A stretch of 18,233 nt of DNA. It comes from Candidatus Woesearchaeota archaeon (GTDB lineage: Archaea; Nanobdellota; Nanobdellia; Woesearchaeales; GW2011-AR4). A program made the position numbers and the translations under genes. The notes beneath the pieces are model-generated. The model was given only the letters and a program-made list of their open reading frames with translations. It had not been told where the DNA came from and searched no databases. The DNA is taken from contig DAOVKD010000001.1 of assembly GCA_030631975.1 (NCBI GenBank), forward strand, positions 1 through 18,233, given 5' to 3'. This document shows, in pieces, positions 1-6,448 of this stretch; the first letter of the stretch is position 1, and the number at the start of each line of letters is the position of its first letter.

Positions 1-32
1 ATTGGTAGTTGCAGACAGAATATTTGCATTCT

Positions 33-101
33 CAGAAATCCGACCGAGCGACAGAAGGGAGCGAGCAATCCCCAGTCTATGACTGGGGTGTCGGATTTCT
101 G
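33..101. repeat. Nested stem-loop intergenic element
   Basis: A perfect 12-bp inverted repeat (CAGAAATCCGAC at 33-44, GTCGGATTTCTG at 90-101) encloses a second perfect hairpin, CCCCAGTC (70-77), a 3-nt loop TAT, and GACTGGGG (81-88). Between the left arms lies a purine-rich strand with GAGCGA and GCGAGC (46-66). If transcribed, this gives a long lower stem, an asymmetric internal loop on the 5' side and a GC-rich upper hairpin. No open frame of note crosses it. It could be a small structured RNA, a dispersed palindromic repeat, or the 3' end of an upstream transcript. The structure is seen directly; the function is unknown. Confidence 0.6.
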
Positions 102-179
102 TTGAAGCAAAGTTTTTGTAGAATTCTGTGTGGGAGAATATTTAAAAATAAATAAAAAAGAAAAAGCTGAATATAAGAA

Positions 180-191
180 TATATTTATATT
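180..191 (+). promoter_or_regulatory. TATA-box promoter of the protease gene
   Basis: ATATTTATATTA at 180-191 is a good archaeal TATA box; the same 12-mer stands before the giant repeat gene (6371-6382). It would start transcription near 215 and leave a leader of about 95 nt before the ATG at 310. The leader ends in an AGGGG ribosome-binding site (301-305). Confidence 0.5.
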
Positions 192-309
192 AAAAGTGAA
201 TACTATGTGTATAATGTTATTAATCTGGAAATTAAACAGCAGTTTATGAATGCAAGAAGTTTTTGGGAAAGATTAATTACAAAAAGAGGTTCTTTATTTC
301 AGGGGTTAA

Positions 310-3300
310 ATGAAAAAAAGCGTTATAATTGCAAGCTTATTATTTTTATTAGGCTTGGGAATTGCTTTTTCTGCAAGCGACAGCAATAAAGTTGACGAAG
401 AAGTTGAAAATTTATTGAAACAACTAGACAAAGTTTCTGTTATTGTTGTTTTGGAGGATGACTATGATGCCCTGAATGAATATTCGGCTTCTGTATTAAG
501 CAAGAAAAATATTTTTGAAAAAAGGGGCATGATGATTAAAAGCCAGCAAAACAGGGTTCTCAACAAATTAAATTTTGAGTCAAAAATAGGCATTATAGAA
601 ACAAAAAATAATGAAATTGATTTTAAATTACGAAGGAAGTTTACTTTAGTAAATGGATTCAGCGGTGAAATTACAAAAAAGGGCATGGAAATATTAAGAA
701 ATGATCCAAATGTCAGGAAAATATATCCAAACAGGGCTGTAAAGGCGTTTCTTTCTGAAAGCGCGGAGATTGTAAATGCAACTAATACTTGGAGATTAAT
801 TTATAATGGAACAAACTTGACCGGAAAAGGGGAGTCTGTCTGCATAATAGACACTGGGGTTGATTACACCCATACGGATTTGGGTGGTTGTGCAATTACA
901 GATAATATTAATGACGGCTCTTGTGCAAAAGTAATTGGTGGTTATGACTTTGTAAATTCTGATGAGGATCCAATGGATGATAATGGTCATGGTACACATG
1001 TTGCAGGCATAGTAGCTTCAAATAATGAAATTTACACAGGCATAGCCCCAGATGCAAATATAGTCGCAATAAAATCTCTTGATTCCGGGGGCAATGGTTA
1101 CACTGGAGATGTAATTAGCGGGATAGACTGGTGTATTAATAATGCTGATGCTTTTAACATAACGGTAATAAGCATGAGTTTAGGCACTAAAGGATTGTTA
1201 TATCCAGAACATTGTGATGATTCTTATTTGGGAACTGCTGCTGCAGTCGATGCTGCAATTGCAAAAAATATTTCAGTTATTGCTGCTGCAGGAAATGAAG
1301 GAAGTGCAGATAGAATTGCTTCACCAGCGTGCATTAAAAATGTAACTTCTGTCGGAGCTGTCAATGAAAATGACGAAATAGTGTACAATAGAAACAACAT
1401 AACCGATTTATTTGCCCCTGGAATAAGCATAACTTCCCTGGAAAATGGTGGTGGAACTACCTCTAAAAGCGGAACCTCAATGTCAACACCGCATGTTGCA
1501 GCAGCTTTTGCTTTAGTTGCGCAATATCTTAAGCTGGCAGAAAACAGGGATGCAATTCCAAATGAGGCTGAAAGCTGTCTTAAGGATACTGGAAAACAAA
1601 TTTATGATTCTGAAACTGGGCTGACTTTTCCCAGAATAAATATTTTTGGGGCAATATTATCTTTGGATAAGACTGCTCCGGTTATGACAATTGCTGATCC
1701 AACTCCTGAGAACAATACAAACACAACCGATACCTCAATTTTTATTAATGTTAATTCTGATGAAGCGCTTGAAAACGCGTTATTGGAATGGAACGGAACA
1801 AATGAAACAATGCCCGGTTCAGGCCAGAACTGGCATATAAACAAAACAGCTTTTGGTACAGGAACTTATTTTTATAAGGTATACGGAAATGACTTTGCAG
1901 GAAATACAGGAGAAACAGAAACAAGGCAGATTTTTGTAAATAACTCTGCTGTTTGTGTAGATGCTGATAATGATACTTACTATAAATATGATGAATTTGA
2001 ATGTCCAATGGGAAATGATTGCGATGATGATAATTTTTTAATTAATCCAGGAGCCTCAGAAGTTTGTGATGGCATAGACAATAATTGCAATGATGAAATT
2101 GATGAAAATTTGATTCAATCTTGCGGTTCAGGAAACTGCGAGGGAACTAGAACATGTATAGCTGGAGAGTGGTCTGATTGTGATTCATATGAAAATGATG
2201 CAGGAATTTGCGCAATATGCGATGCAGATGGAAATGAAGCTTATGATGGAACTCAAGATGCTGATTGCAACGATGGCTTATACTGCAATGGGGAGGAAGA
2301 ATGTTTAGGAATAAATGAATGCACTGATCCAGAAGATATTGACTGCTCTTATTTAGACGATCAATGCAGCCAGGGTGTATGTAATGAGGATAATGATAAT
2401 TGTGAAACACAAGCAGCGAATGAAAGTTTAAGTTGCGATGATGGCTTATTCTGCACTATAGATGATCAATGTGATGATGGTGTTTGTAGTGGAGATGTTA
2501 GAGATTGCGGAGATGGAGTTTCATGTACAGTAGACTCATGCGATGAAGTTAATGATATAATCGTTCATACAGCAAATGACAGCTTATGTGATGATGATGT
2601 AGACTGTACTGATGATACCTGCGATGCTGTAAATGACTGCCAATATACAGCAAATGATACAAACTGCGATAATGGCTTATTCTGTGATGGTGAAGAATAT
2701 TGTGATGCTGTTTTAGACTGCCAAGATGGGACTGAAATAAACTGCTCTACAAATGATTTAGCAGAAATTGCTGCATGTGACGATGATTCTGATGATAATC
2801 CATTTACATTGGATTTTGCAACAGGATTCACCTCAACTTGTGACGAGGAAAATGACCAATGCACAACAGGGCTGTATGTTTATATACATACTTGCGACAA
2901 GAACCAATGCAATGCAGAATGTGAATCCGATGGAGACTGTCAGGCAACAGATTGCGAGTATTTAGATGGCTGCTATAACGGCGCATACAGGCAATATAAT
3001 GAAACACCTAATGCCTGCTTAAATAATTGCTCCTGCACAAATAATACCTGCACTGCATATTCAGAGATTATTACTGATAATGATGGAGATGGCTATGATG
3101 CTGAATGCGATAACGATTGTGACGATAATAATGCAACTATTAATCCAGAAGCAGAGGAAATATGCGATGGAGTAGATAATAACTGTGATGGCATTATAGA
3201 TGAGGGCTTTGCAGATTCTGATGATGATGGCTTGGCTGATTGTATTGATACAGATGGTGATAATGATGGCTATGATGATGATGTTGATAATATAATTGGA

Positions 3301-4338
3301 ACTTCTGATAATATTAATTCAAGCTTAAATTTAACAGCGGAAATTAATGGTACAACAAATCTTGGTAATTGCGAAGGAAAAGTTTCTGTTGTGATTAAGG
3401 AGAATGGAGTTGTTTTAGTTGAATTTAATTATAACTTTACTAATGAGACTAAACTGGACTTTAGCAATATTAGCTATGAAAAAAATATCAATAACGATAC
3501 TGGCTCAGTAATAATTAGCGGCATTACATTGCCGGAAAGAGAAACAAAAACACTTTATGTCGATAATGTAAATAATTTAACAACTTTATGCATAAAAGAT
3601 GCTGAAATTACTTCAATAAGTCAAATCTCTTCTTTATGCAATGGCGCTGATGAATATGGCATTAAATGTCCAGGAACTGCTGATAATGACAAATATAATT
3701 GCACATTTACTGACGAAACAAATTCAACATTTAAGATAACTGGTTTAGATCATTCAGGAATCCAGCAGCAATCATATTGCGGGGATGGTGCATGCAATAG
3801 TGGAGAAAGTTGCTCTTCTTGTCCAGCAGATTGTGGAACATGTTCTCAACCTCCAACAACCACTGCTGGTGGTAGTGGTGGCGGAGGCGGTGGAGGCAGA
3901 AGCTCTGCTTACACCTGCAACATGGATTGGGAATGTGGAGAATGGTCTGCATGCGACGGTAAGTGGCAGACAAGAGAATGCTCATTTGTCAAAGTTCCCC
4001 AGCATACTTCAAAAGAGGAATGCCCAACAATAAGCAAAGTTCCTGCAATGGCCAGAAAATGCAGAGTTAAGGAAGAGACTGTTGAAGAAGAATTTGAAGA
4101 ATTAAAAGATGAAGAATTTGAAGAAGAAGAAACTGCAGCAGAAAACGTAGTTGATGCAGCTAAAGAACAAAAATCGGGCTTAGAAGCAATCACTGGAAAA
4201 CTTATTGGCATTCTAGACAATAATCCGGCTTTTGGAATAATAATTTTGACATTAATAGTATTCTTAGGAATAAACCTTTATTATCGATTTTATAAAAAAG
4301 GACAACTGCATAAACCTGTTTGTAAAAGAAAGAAATAA
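310..4338 (+). CDS. Secreted subtilisin-like protease (S8) with Cys/Asp-rich tail and C-terminal membrane anchor
   Basis: A 1342-aa preproprotease expected to be exported and held on the outer face of the membrane. Signal peptide at about 1-22 (MKKSVIIASLLFLLGLGIAFS). An inhibitor_I9-like propeptide follows (about 40-148). The S8 domain spans about 165-450 with Asp181 (IDTGVDYTH), His227 (NGHGTHVAG), oxyanion Asn329 (AAAGNEG) and Ser390 (SGTSMSTPH), so all catalytic residues are present. Next come an Ig-like beta domain (about 455-548), a MopE-type Asp/Cys motif (about 550-600), a long Cys-rich region, a second MopE motif (about 923-967) with Asp-rich thrombospondin-3-like calcium repeats, and an unassigned beta domain (about 993-1155). 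A CGDG motif, a Gly linker (about 1186-1196), a thrombospondin-1-like stretch (WECGEWSACDGKWQTREC), an acidic segment, a membrane helix (about 1307-1327) and a basic tail complete it. ATG with AGGGG 5 nt upstream supports the start. Substrate unknown. Confidence 0.92.
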   Translation: MKKSVIIASLLFLLGLGIAFSASDSNKVDEEVENLLKQLDKVSVIVVLEDDYDALNEYSASVLSKKNIFEKRGMMIKSQQNRVLNKLNFESKIGIIETKNNEIDFKLRRKFTLVNGFSGEITKKGMEILRNDPNVRKIYPNRAVKAFLSESAEIVNATNTWRLIYNGTNLTGKGESVCIIDTGVDYTHTDLGGCAITDNINDGSCAKVIGGYDFVNSDEDPMDDNGHGTHVAGIVASNNEIYTGIAPDANIVAIKSLDSGGNGYTGDVISGIDWCINNADAFNITVISMSLGTKGLLYPEHCDDSYLGTAAAVDAAIAKNISVIAAAGNEGSADRIASPACIKNVTSVGAVNENDEIVYNRNNITDLFAPGISITSLENGGGTTSKSGTSMSTPHVAAAFALVAQYLKLAENRDAIPNEAESCLKDTGKQIYDSETGLTFPRINIFGAILSLDKTAPVMTIADPTPENNTNTTDTSIFINVNSDEALENALLEWNGTNETMPGSGQNWHINKTAFGTGTYFYKVYGNDFAGNTGETETRQIFVNNSAVCVDADNDTYYKYDEFECPMGNDCDDDNFLINPGASEVCDGIDNNCNDEIDENLIQSCGSGNCEGTRTCIAGEWSDCDSYENDAGICAICDADGNEAYDGTQDADCNDGLYCNGEEECLGINECTDPEDIDCSYLDDQCSQGVCNEDNDNCETQAANESLSCDDGLFCTIDDQCDDGVCSGDVRDCGDGVSCTVDSCDEVNDIIVHTANDSLCDDDVDCTDDTCDAVNDCQYTANDTNCDNGLFCDGEEYCDAVLDCQDGTEINCSTNDLAEIAACDDDSDDNPFTLDFATGFTSTCDEENDQCTTGLYVYIHTCDKNQCNAECESDGDCQATDCEYLDGCYNGAYRQYNETPNACLNNCSCTNNTCTAYSEIITDNDGDGYDAECDNDCDDNNATINPEAEEICDGVDNNCDGIIDEGFADSDDDGLADCIDTDGDNDGYDDDVDNIIGTSDNINSSLNLTAEINGTTNLGNCEGKVSVVIKENGVVLVEFNYNFTNETKLDFSNISYEKNINNDTGSVIISGITLPERETKTLYVDNVNNLTTLCIKDAEITSISQISSLCNGADEYGIKCPGTADNDKYNCTFTDETNSTFKITGLDHSGIQQQSYCGDGACNSGESCSSCPADCGTCSQPPTTTAGGSGGGGGGGRSSAYTCNMDWECGEWSACDGKWQTRECSFVKVPQHTSKEECPTISKVPAMARKCRVKEETVEEEFEELKDEEFEEEETAAENVVDAAKEQKSGLEAITGKLIGILDNNPAFGIIILTLIVFLGINLYYRFYKKGQLHKPVCKRKK

Positions 4339-4344
4339 ATGCTA

Positions 4345-4350
4345 TTTTTT
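4345..4350 (+). terminator. Oligo-T terminator after the protease gene
   Basis: A run of six T lies 6 nt after the protease stop codon. A T-rich tract without a required hairpin is the usual intrinsic termination signal in archaea. A further T5 at 4360-4364 follows. Confidence 0.4.
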
Positions 4351-4410
4351 AAGGGAAAGTTTTTATAGAGTTTTATTAAAAGAAATTAATATAAAAAAAG
4401 AAAAAGAAAA

Positions 4411-4448
4411 GATTTATATAGTAACTGCAAGTTCCTATATAGTAACTT
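4411..4448 (+). promoter_or_regulatory. Promoter with tandem operator-like repeats before the MNT/HEPN pair
   Basis: The 12-mer TATATAGTAACT occurs at 4415-4426 and again at 4436-4447, exactly 21 bp apart (two helical turns). The second copy is the right half of a near-perfect palindrome AAGTTCCTATATAGTAACTT (4429-4448, 18 of 20 positions symmetric). The first copy pairs with AAGTTCCTATAT as another inverted repeat. The TATA box (GATTTATATA, 4411-4420) overlaps the first copy, and the GGTG ribosome-binding site (4449-4452) lies directly after the palindrome. The inference is that the HTH domain of the downstream protein binds here and represses its own operon. Confidence 0.6.
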
Positions 4449-4457
4449 GGTGTTATC

Positions 4458-5048
4458 ATGGTATCTTTAACTAAAAAGGAGAGGGAAACTTTGCTTATTT
4501 TGTTTAAAGATTACACTGCTTTCTATAATGCCAACTCTATAAGCAAGGTTTTGGGCATAAGTCATGTAGGCGCCCAGAAGATATTCAAAAGGCTCCTTAA
4601 TGAACAATTAATAATAGACAGACGGATAGGGAAATCAATAGTGTATAAGCCAAAATTAGAAGATGATTACGTAAGGAAGCTTATCTCTTTCTTATTAGCT
4701 GACGAAGCTAATAATTTCAGAAGATGGAAGGAGGAATTTAAGAAACTATTCAAAAAAGACAGAATTATAATGATGTACGGCTCTGCAATAAAGAATTACA
4801 AGCAGGCAGAAGATATTGATATTATGTTGGTTATAAAAAAAGGTGAGTTTAAGGAGGTAACTAAAACTGTTAGTGGGATACAAGAAACACTGCCAAAAAA
4901 GATACATCTTATTAAGCTGACAACAGGCGACCTTTTAAAAAATACTAAGAATAAAAAACAAGCGATTATTGATATCGTTAGGAATGCTGTAATATTATGC
5001 GGGCAGGATAAATATGTGTGGGCAATTAAAAATGTCACAGGCTTCTAA
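4458..5048 (+). CDS. HTH-nucleotidyltransferase (MNT-like) protein, probable antitoxin/autoregulator
   Basis: 196 aa. Residues about 1-65 form a winged helix-turn-helix (FKDYTAFYNANSISKVLGIS, then GAQKIFKRLL and a wing at IDRRIGKSIVYKP). A minimal nucleotidyltransferase domain follows with Gly108-Ser109 and Asp119-x-Asp121 (YGSAIKNYKQAEDIDIML). The spacing between GS and DxD is nine residues, one fewer than the common GSX10DXD. ATG with GGTG five nt upstream supports the start. The following HEPN gene overlaps its 3' end, the arrangement of MNT/HEPN toxin-antitoxin pairs, in which the transferase neutralises the HEPN protein (in MntA/HepT by adding AMP). The DNA-binding domain plus the operator-like repeats just upstream suggest that it also regulates the operon. 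Its target and activity are inferred. Confidence 0.8.
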   Translation: MVSLTKKERETLLILFKDYTAFYNANSISKVLGISHVGAQKIFKRLLNEQLIIDRRIGKSIVYKPKLEDDYVRKLISFLLADEANNFRRWKEEFKKLFKKDRIIMMYGSAIKNYKQAEDIDIMLVIKKGEFKEVTKTVSGIQETLPKKIHLIKLTTGDLLKNTKNKKQAIIDIVRNAVILCGQDKYVWAIKNVTGF

Positions 5049-5562
5049 TCAAGTAAAATGGTGTCTTGATAAGGCAAAGAAGGAAATTGAGGAATGTGAG
5101 AAGCTAGGTAAAAGAAAGAAGCACAGAGGACTTTTAAGTATAAAGCCAGACATTGAAACAGCTAAAAAGCACATTGAAAAAGCAAAGCACAATCTTAAAG
5201 CCATAAATCATTTACAAAAAGGAAATTTCTCAGACATTAGCATAAGTATGGTTTTCTACAGCATGTACCATTGTATGCTGGCAATTGTTGCAAAGTTTGG
5301 CTATGAAAGCAGAAATCAAACATGCACAATTTCATTGATTGAATATTTAAAGGAGGAAGACAAAATAGAAATTGACAGCAAGTTTATTGAGATGCTAAAG
5401 TATATTGAAGCAGAAGATGAACAAGAAAGCAATGTTATTGAAATGAGAGAAGAGTTTACTTATGGTATTGAAATTCCTGCCAAAGATAAAACAGAAATCA
5501 AAGAATTAATAGAAAAATGTAAAGAGTTGATTGATATTACTAGTGAAATCGTTCATCATTAA
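5032..5562 (+). CDS. HEPN-domain protein, partner of the nucleotidyltransferase
   Basis: 176 aa from the ATG at 5032, which overlaps the upstream gene by 17 nt; an in-frame ATG at 5014 would add six residues and is less likely because it lies deeper in the upstream gene. The protein is all-helical and charged. The core matches the HEPN pattern: a Lys-rich first helix, then SISMVFYSMYHCMLAIVAKF, GYESRNQTCTISLIEYL, and a late helix with MREEFTYGIEIP. HEPN proteins paired with MNT proteins are usually RNases with an RX4-6H site. No such motif is visible here: the region that normally carries it reads SRNQTCT, and the late Arg is followed by Tyr, not His. It may be a divergent or non-catalytic HEPN protein. 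The fold call and the gene pair are firm; toxin activity is uncertain. Confidence 0.72.
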   Translation: MSQASNQVKWCLDKAKKEIEECEKLGKRKKHRGLLSIKPDIETAKKHIEKAKHNLKAINHLQKGNFSDISISMVFYSMYHCMLAIVAKFGYESRNQTCTISLIEYLKEEDKIEIDSKFIEMLKYIEAEDEQESNVIEMREEFTYGIEIPAKDKTEIKELIEKCKELIDITSEIVHH

Positions 5563-5577
5563 GAAATTTTGCCTGCA

Positions 5578-5679
5578 AAAACCCCAATAACCATCAGGAT
5601 GTTTCTGCTTCCATTCCCAAGCAGAGGAAATAATCTCTTTCAAACCATACTTTGGCTTCCAGCCTAATTTTTCCCTAAC
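5578..5679 (-). pseudogene. Remnant of a galE 3' end (C-terminus of UDP-glucose 4-epimerase)
   Basis: Reading the minus strand gives a 34-codon stretch that starts VREKLGWKPKYGL, continues through KEIISSAWEWKQKHPDG, and ends with YWGF. This is the typical C-terminal signature of GalE-type epimerases (LGWxPkysLeeii.saWeW...hPdGy). Upstream in the same frame the sequence turns into unrelated KIFFTIC, and downstream the frame runs antisense into the HEPN gene with no normal GalE stop. The NAD-binding domain and catalytic SxnYxxxK part are absent. It is a broken gene end, unrelated in strand and position to the galE at 17371, whose own C-terminus lies outside the window. Confidence 0.72.
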
Positions 5680-5833
5680 ACAAATAGTAAAAAATATTTT
5701 TAAGCCGTAGGCACTTTAAGAATTCTTCTCTAGAAATTTTTAGAAGAATGATATTTTTCAGCAAGTTCTTATGGAATTCTTCAAAAAGCCATGACGATTT
5801 TTTGTAAAACCGCCATTGAACATCCAAAATCAT
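5675..5833 (-). other. Possible gene remnant, 52-codon minus-strand ORF abutting the galE tail
   Basis: A minus-strand frame runs from an ATG (5833) to a TAG (5675) and encodes 52 residues beginning MILDVQWRFYKKSSWLFEEF. It ends exactly where the galE-like tail begins, in a different frame. It has no clear ribosome-binding site and I do not recognise it. The residue mix (many aromatic, Lys and Leu residues) is protein-like but is also expected in AT-rich noncoding DNA. It may be part of a decayed gene or chance. Confidence 0.2.
5722..5749. repeat. Inverted repeat in the intergenic debris
   Basis: ATTCTTCT (5722-5729) and AGAAGAAT (5742-5749) form a perfect 8-bp stem around a 12-nt AT-rich loop. 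A 6-bp palindrome GAATTC lies at its left edge. It could act as a bidirectional terminator between the HEPN gene and the antitoxin gene or be a residue of a small element. Confidence 0.35.
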
Positions 5834-5869
5834 AGGGGATAATTAGAAATTTAATTCCTGCTGAAAAAG

Positions 5870-5889
5870 AGTTTTCTCGGCGGAAAACT
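5870..5889. terminator. Hairpin before the antitoxin gene, terminator-like
   Basis: AGTTTTC (5870-5876) and GAAAACT (5883-5889) form a 7-bp stem with a six-base TCGGCG loop. TTTT follows at 5891-5894. It lies upstream of the antitoxin promoter and may insulate it. Confidence 0.35.
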
Positions 5890-5907
5890 GTTTTACAGCA
5901 AAAAAGG

Positions 5908-5920
5908 CAAAATTTATTAA
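5908..5920 (+). promoter_or_regulatory. TATA-box promoter of the antitoxin gene
   Basis: CAAAATTTATTAA (5908-5920) fits an A-rich BRE plus TATA box. The ATG at 5946 lies about 26 nt downstream, so the transcript is probably leaderless or nearly so. TAAGTAAGTAA directly after the box (5921-5931) is a short tandem repeat that could be an operator. Confidence 0.4.
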
Positions 5921-5945
5921 TAAGTAAGTAACATACACTATTATA

Positions 5946-6125
5946 ATGGCAGGTACAATATGTATTCGGAAAGATGCAATTCTGGATTTAGTTAGAGTAA
6001 AGACTGAGTTTGACTCTATTATAGAATCTATAGAATTAATGGCAGATACTGAATTTATGAGTTCTTATAAGAAGTCTAAAGATCAAATTAAAAAAAGAGA
6101 GTTTGTGGATTGGAATGAGTTATAA
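5946..6125 (+). CDS. Small antitoxin-like protein (RelB-type partner of RelE)
   Basis: 59 aa, starting MAGTICIRKDAILDLVRVK and ending IKKREFVDWNEL. The N-terminus looks like a short beta strand plus helix for DNA binding, and the C-terminal half (SIIESIELMADTEFMSSYKK followed by the charged tail) has the form seen in small archaeal antitoxins encoded before RelE-family toxins, where the tail wraps the toxin. A leaderless promoter lies just upstream. The next frame, a RelE-like start, overlaps its 3' end by 11 nt but is broken, so this antitoxin appears orphaned. It may still act on a related toxin elsewhere or persist as a repressor. The family call rests on sequence pattern and context only. 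Confidence 0.7.
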   Translation: MAGTICIRKDAILDLVRVKTEFDSIIESIELMADTEFMSSYKKSKDQIKKREFVDWNEL

Positions 6126-6192
6126 AATTCTTCCAACTAAGGAGTTTTCAAAAGACTTCATAAAGCAAAGTTTTTTACAGAGTTCTAGTTAG
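6115..6192 (+). pseudogene. Truncated RelE-like toxin gene (5' remnant)
   Basis: The frame starts at an ATG overlapping the antitoxin 3' end and reads MSYKILPTKEFSKDFIKQ, the usual start of archaeal RelE-superfamily toxins. It then leaves the family pattern (SFLQSSS) and stops at TAG (6190-6192) after 25 codons; intact toxins are about 80-95 aa. The break falls inside a short recurring AT-rich sequence (6162-6188). A few codons in another frame just downstream (VRIKTVDRF at 6188-6214) could be the mangled continuation, but that is weak. The toxin is almost certainly inactive. Confidence 0.62.
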
Positions 6193-6370
6193 AATAAAAA
6201 CTGTTGATAGATTTTTGCGACATTAATTTTTTACAAAATGGAAAAATCTAAATGCAAATTAATTGCCTGGATTGCTAATTGTTTTCCTAAGCCAGTCGTG
6301 AAAAATAATAGCCTGTTAATTGTGTATTTTAAAATCTAAATTATGTTTCTTATACTTTCTAACCTACAAA

Positions 6371-6395
6371 AATATTTATATTAGCCTTGCTAATA
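6371..6395 (+). promoter_or_regulatory. Promoter of the giant gene with overlapping 17-bp palindrome
   Basis: ATATTTATATTA (6371-6382) is the TATA box, identical in 12 bases to that of the protease gene. Its end overlaps a perfect inverted repeat TATTAGC-ctt-GCTAATA (6379-6395). A symmetric site directly at the TATA box is a natural position for a repressor. Confidence 0.5.
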
Positions 6396-6399
6396 CAAA

Positions 6400-6432
6400 G
6401 GTATTTGGTACTACTGTAAAAGAAATACCAAA
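6400..6432 (+). promoter_or_regulatory. Second inverted repeat in the leader of the giant gene
   Basis: GGTATTT (6400-6406) pairs with AAATACC (6423-6429), and the overlapping TTTGGTA (6404-6410) pairs with TACCAAA (6426-6432). The two pairings are mutually exclusive, so the RNA could form alternative hairpins; at DNA level it may be an operator. It lies at about the expected transcription start, roughly 20-50 nt before the start codon. Confidence 0.4.
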
Positions 6433-6448
6433 AATACGGGTGGTTTAA

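Noticed and set aside
33..101. Stem-loop element considered as a tRNA or an H/ACA guide RNA
   Set aside because: No cloverleaf, no T-loop GTTCGA-type sequence, and no kink-turn or ACA box at the expected place.
207..389. Small plus-strand frame overlapping the protease start
   Set aside because: It overlaps the signal-peptide codons of the protease in another frame, has no ribosome-binding site and no recognisable product.
3868..3900. Gly-codon run as a DNA microsatellite of interest
   Set aside because: It encodes a short Gly linker between modules; a similar linker occurs near the N-terminus of the giant protein and is ordinary for multidomain surface proteins.
4201..4338. Protease C-terminus as a PGF-CTERM-type archaeosortase signal
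   Set aside because: There is a helix and a basic tail, but no PGF, PEF or VPXXXP motif before the helix, and the 14-residue tail is longer than usual. A plain membrane anchor explains it.
6238..6339. A 33-codon frame starting MEKSKCKLIAWIANCFPK
   Set aside because: No ribosome-binding site or promoter at the right distance, no family pattern, and frames of this size are common by chance here.
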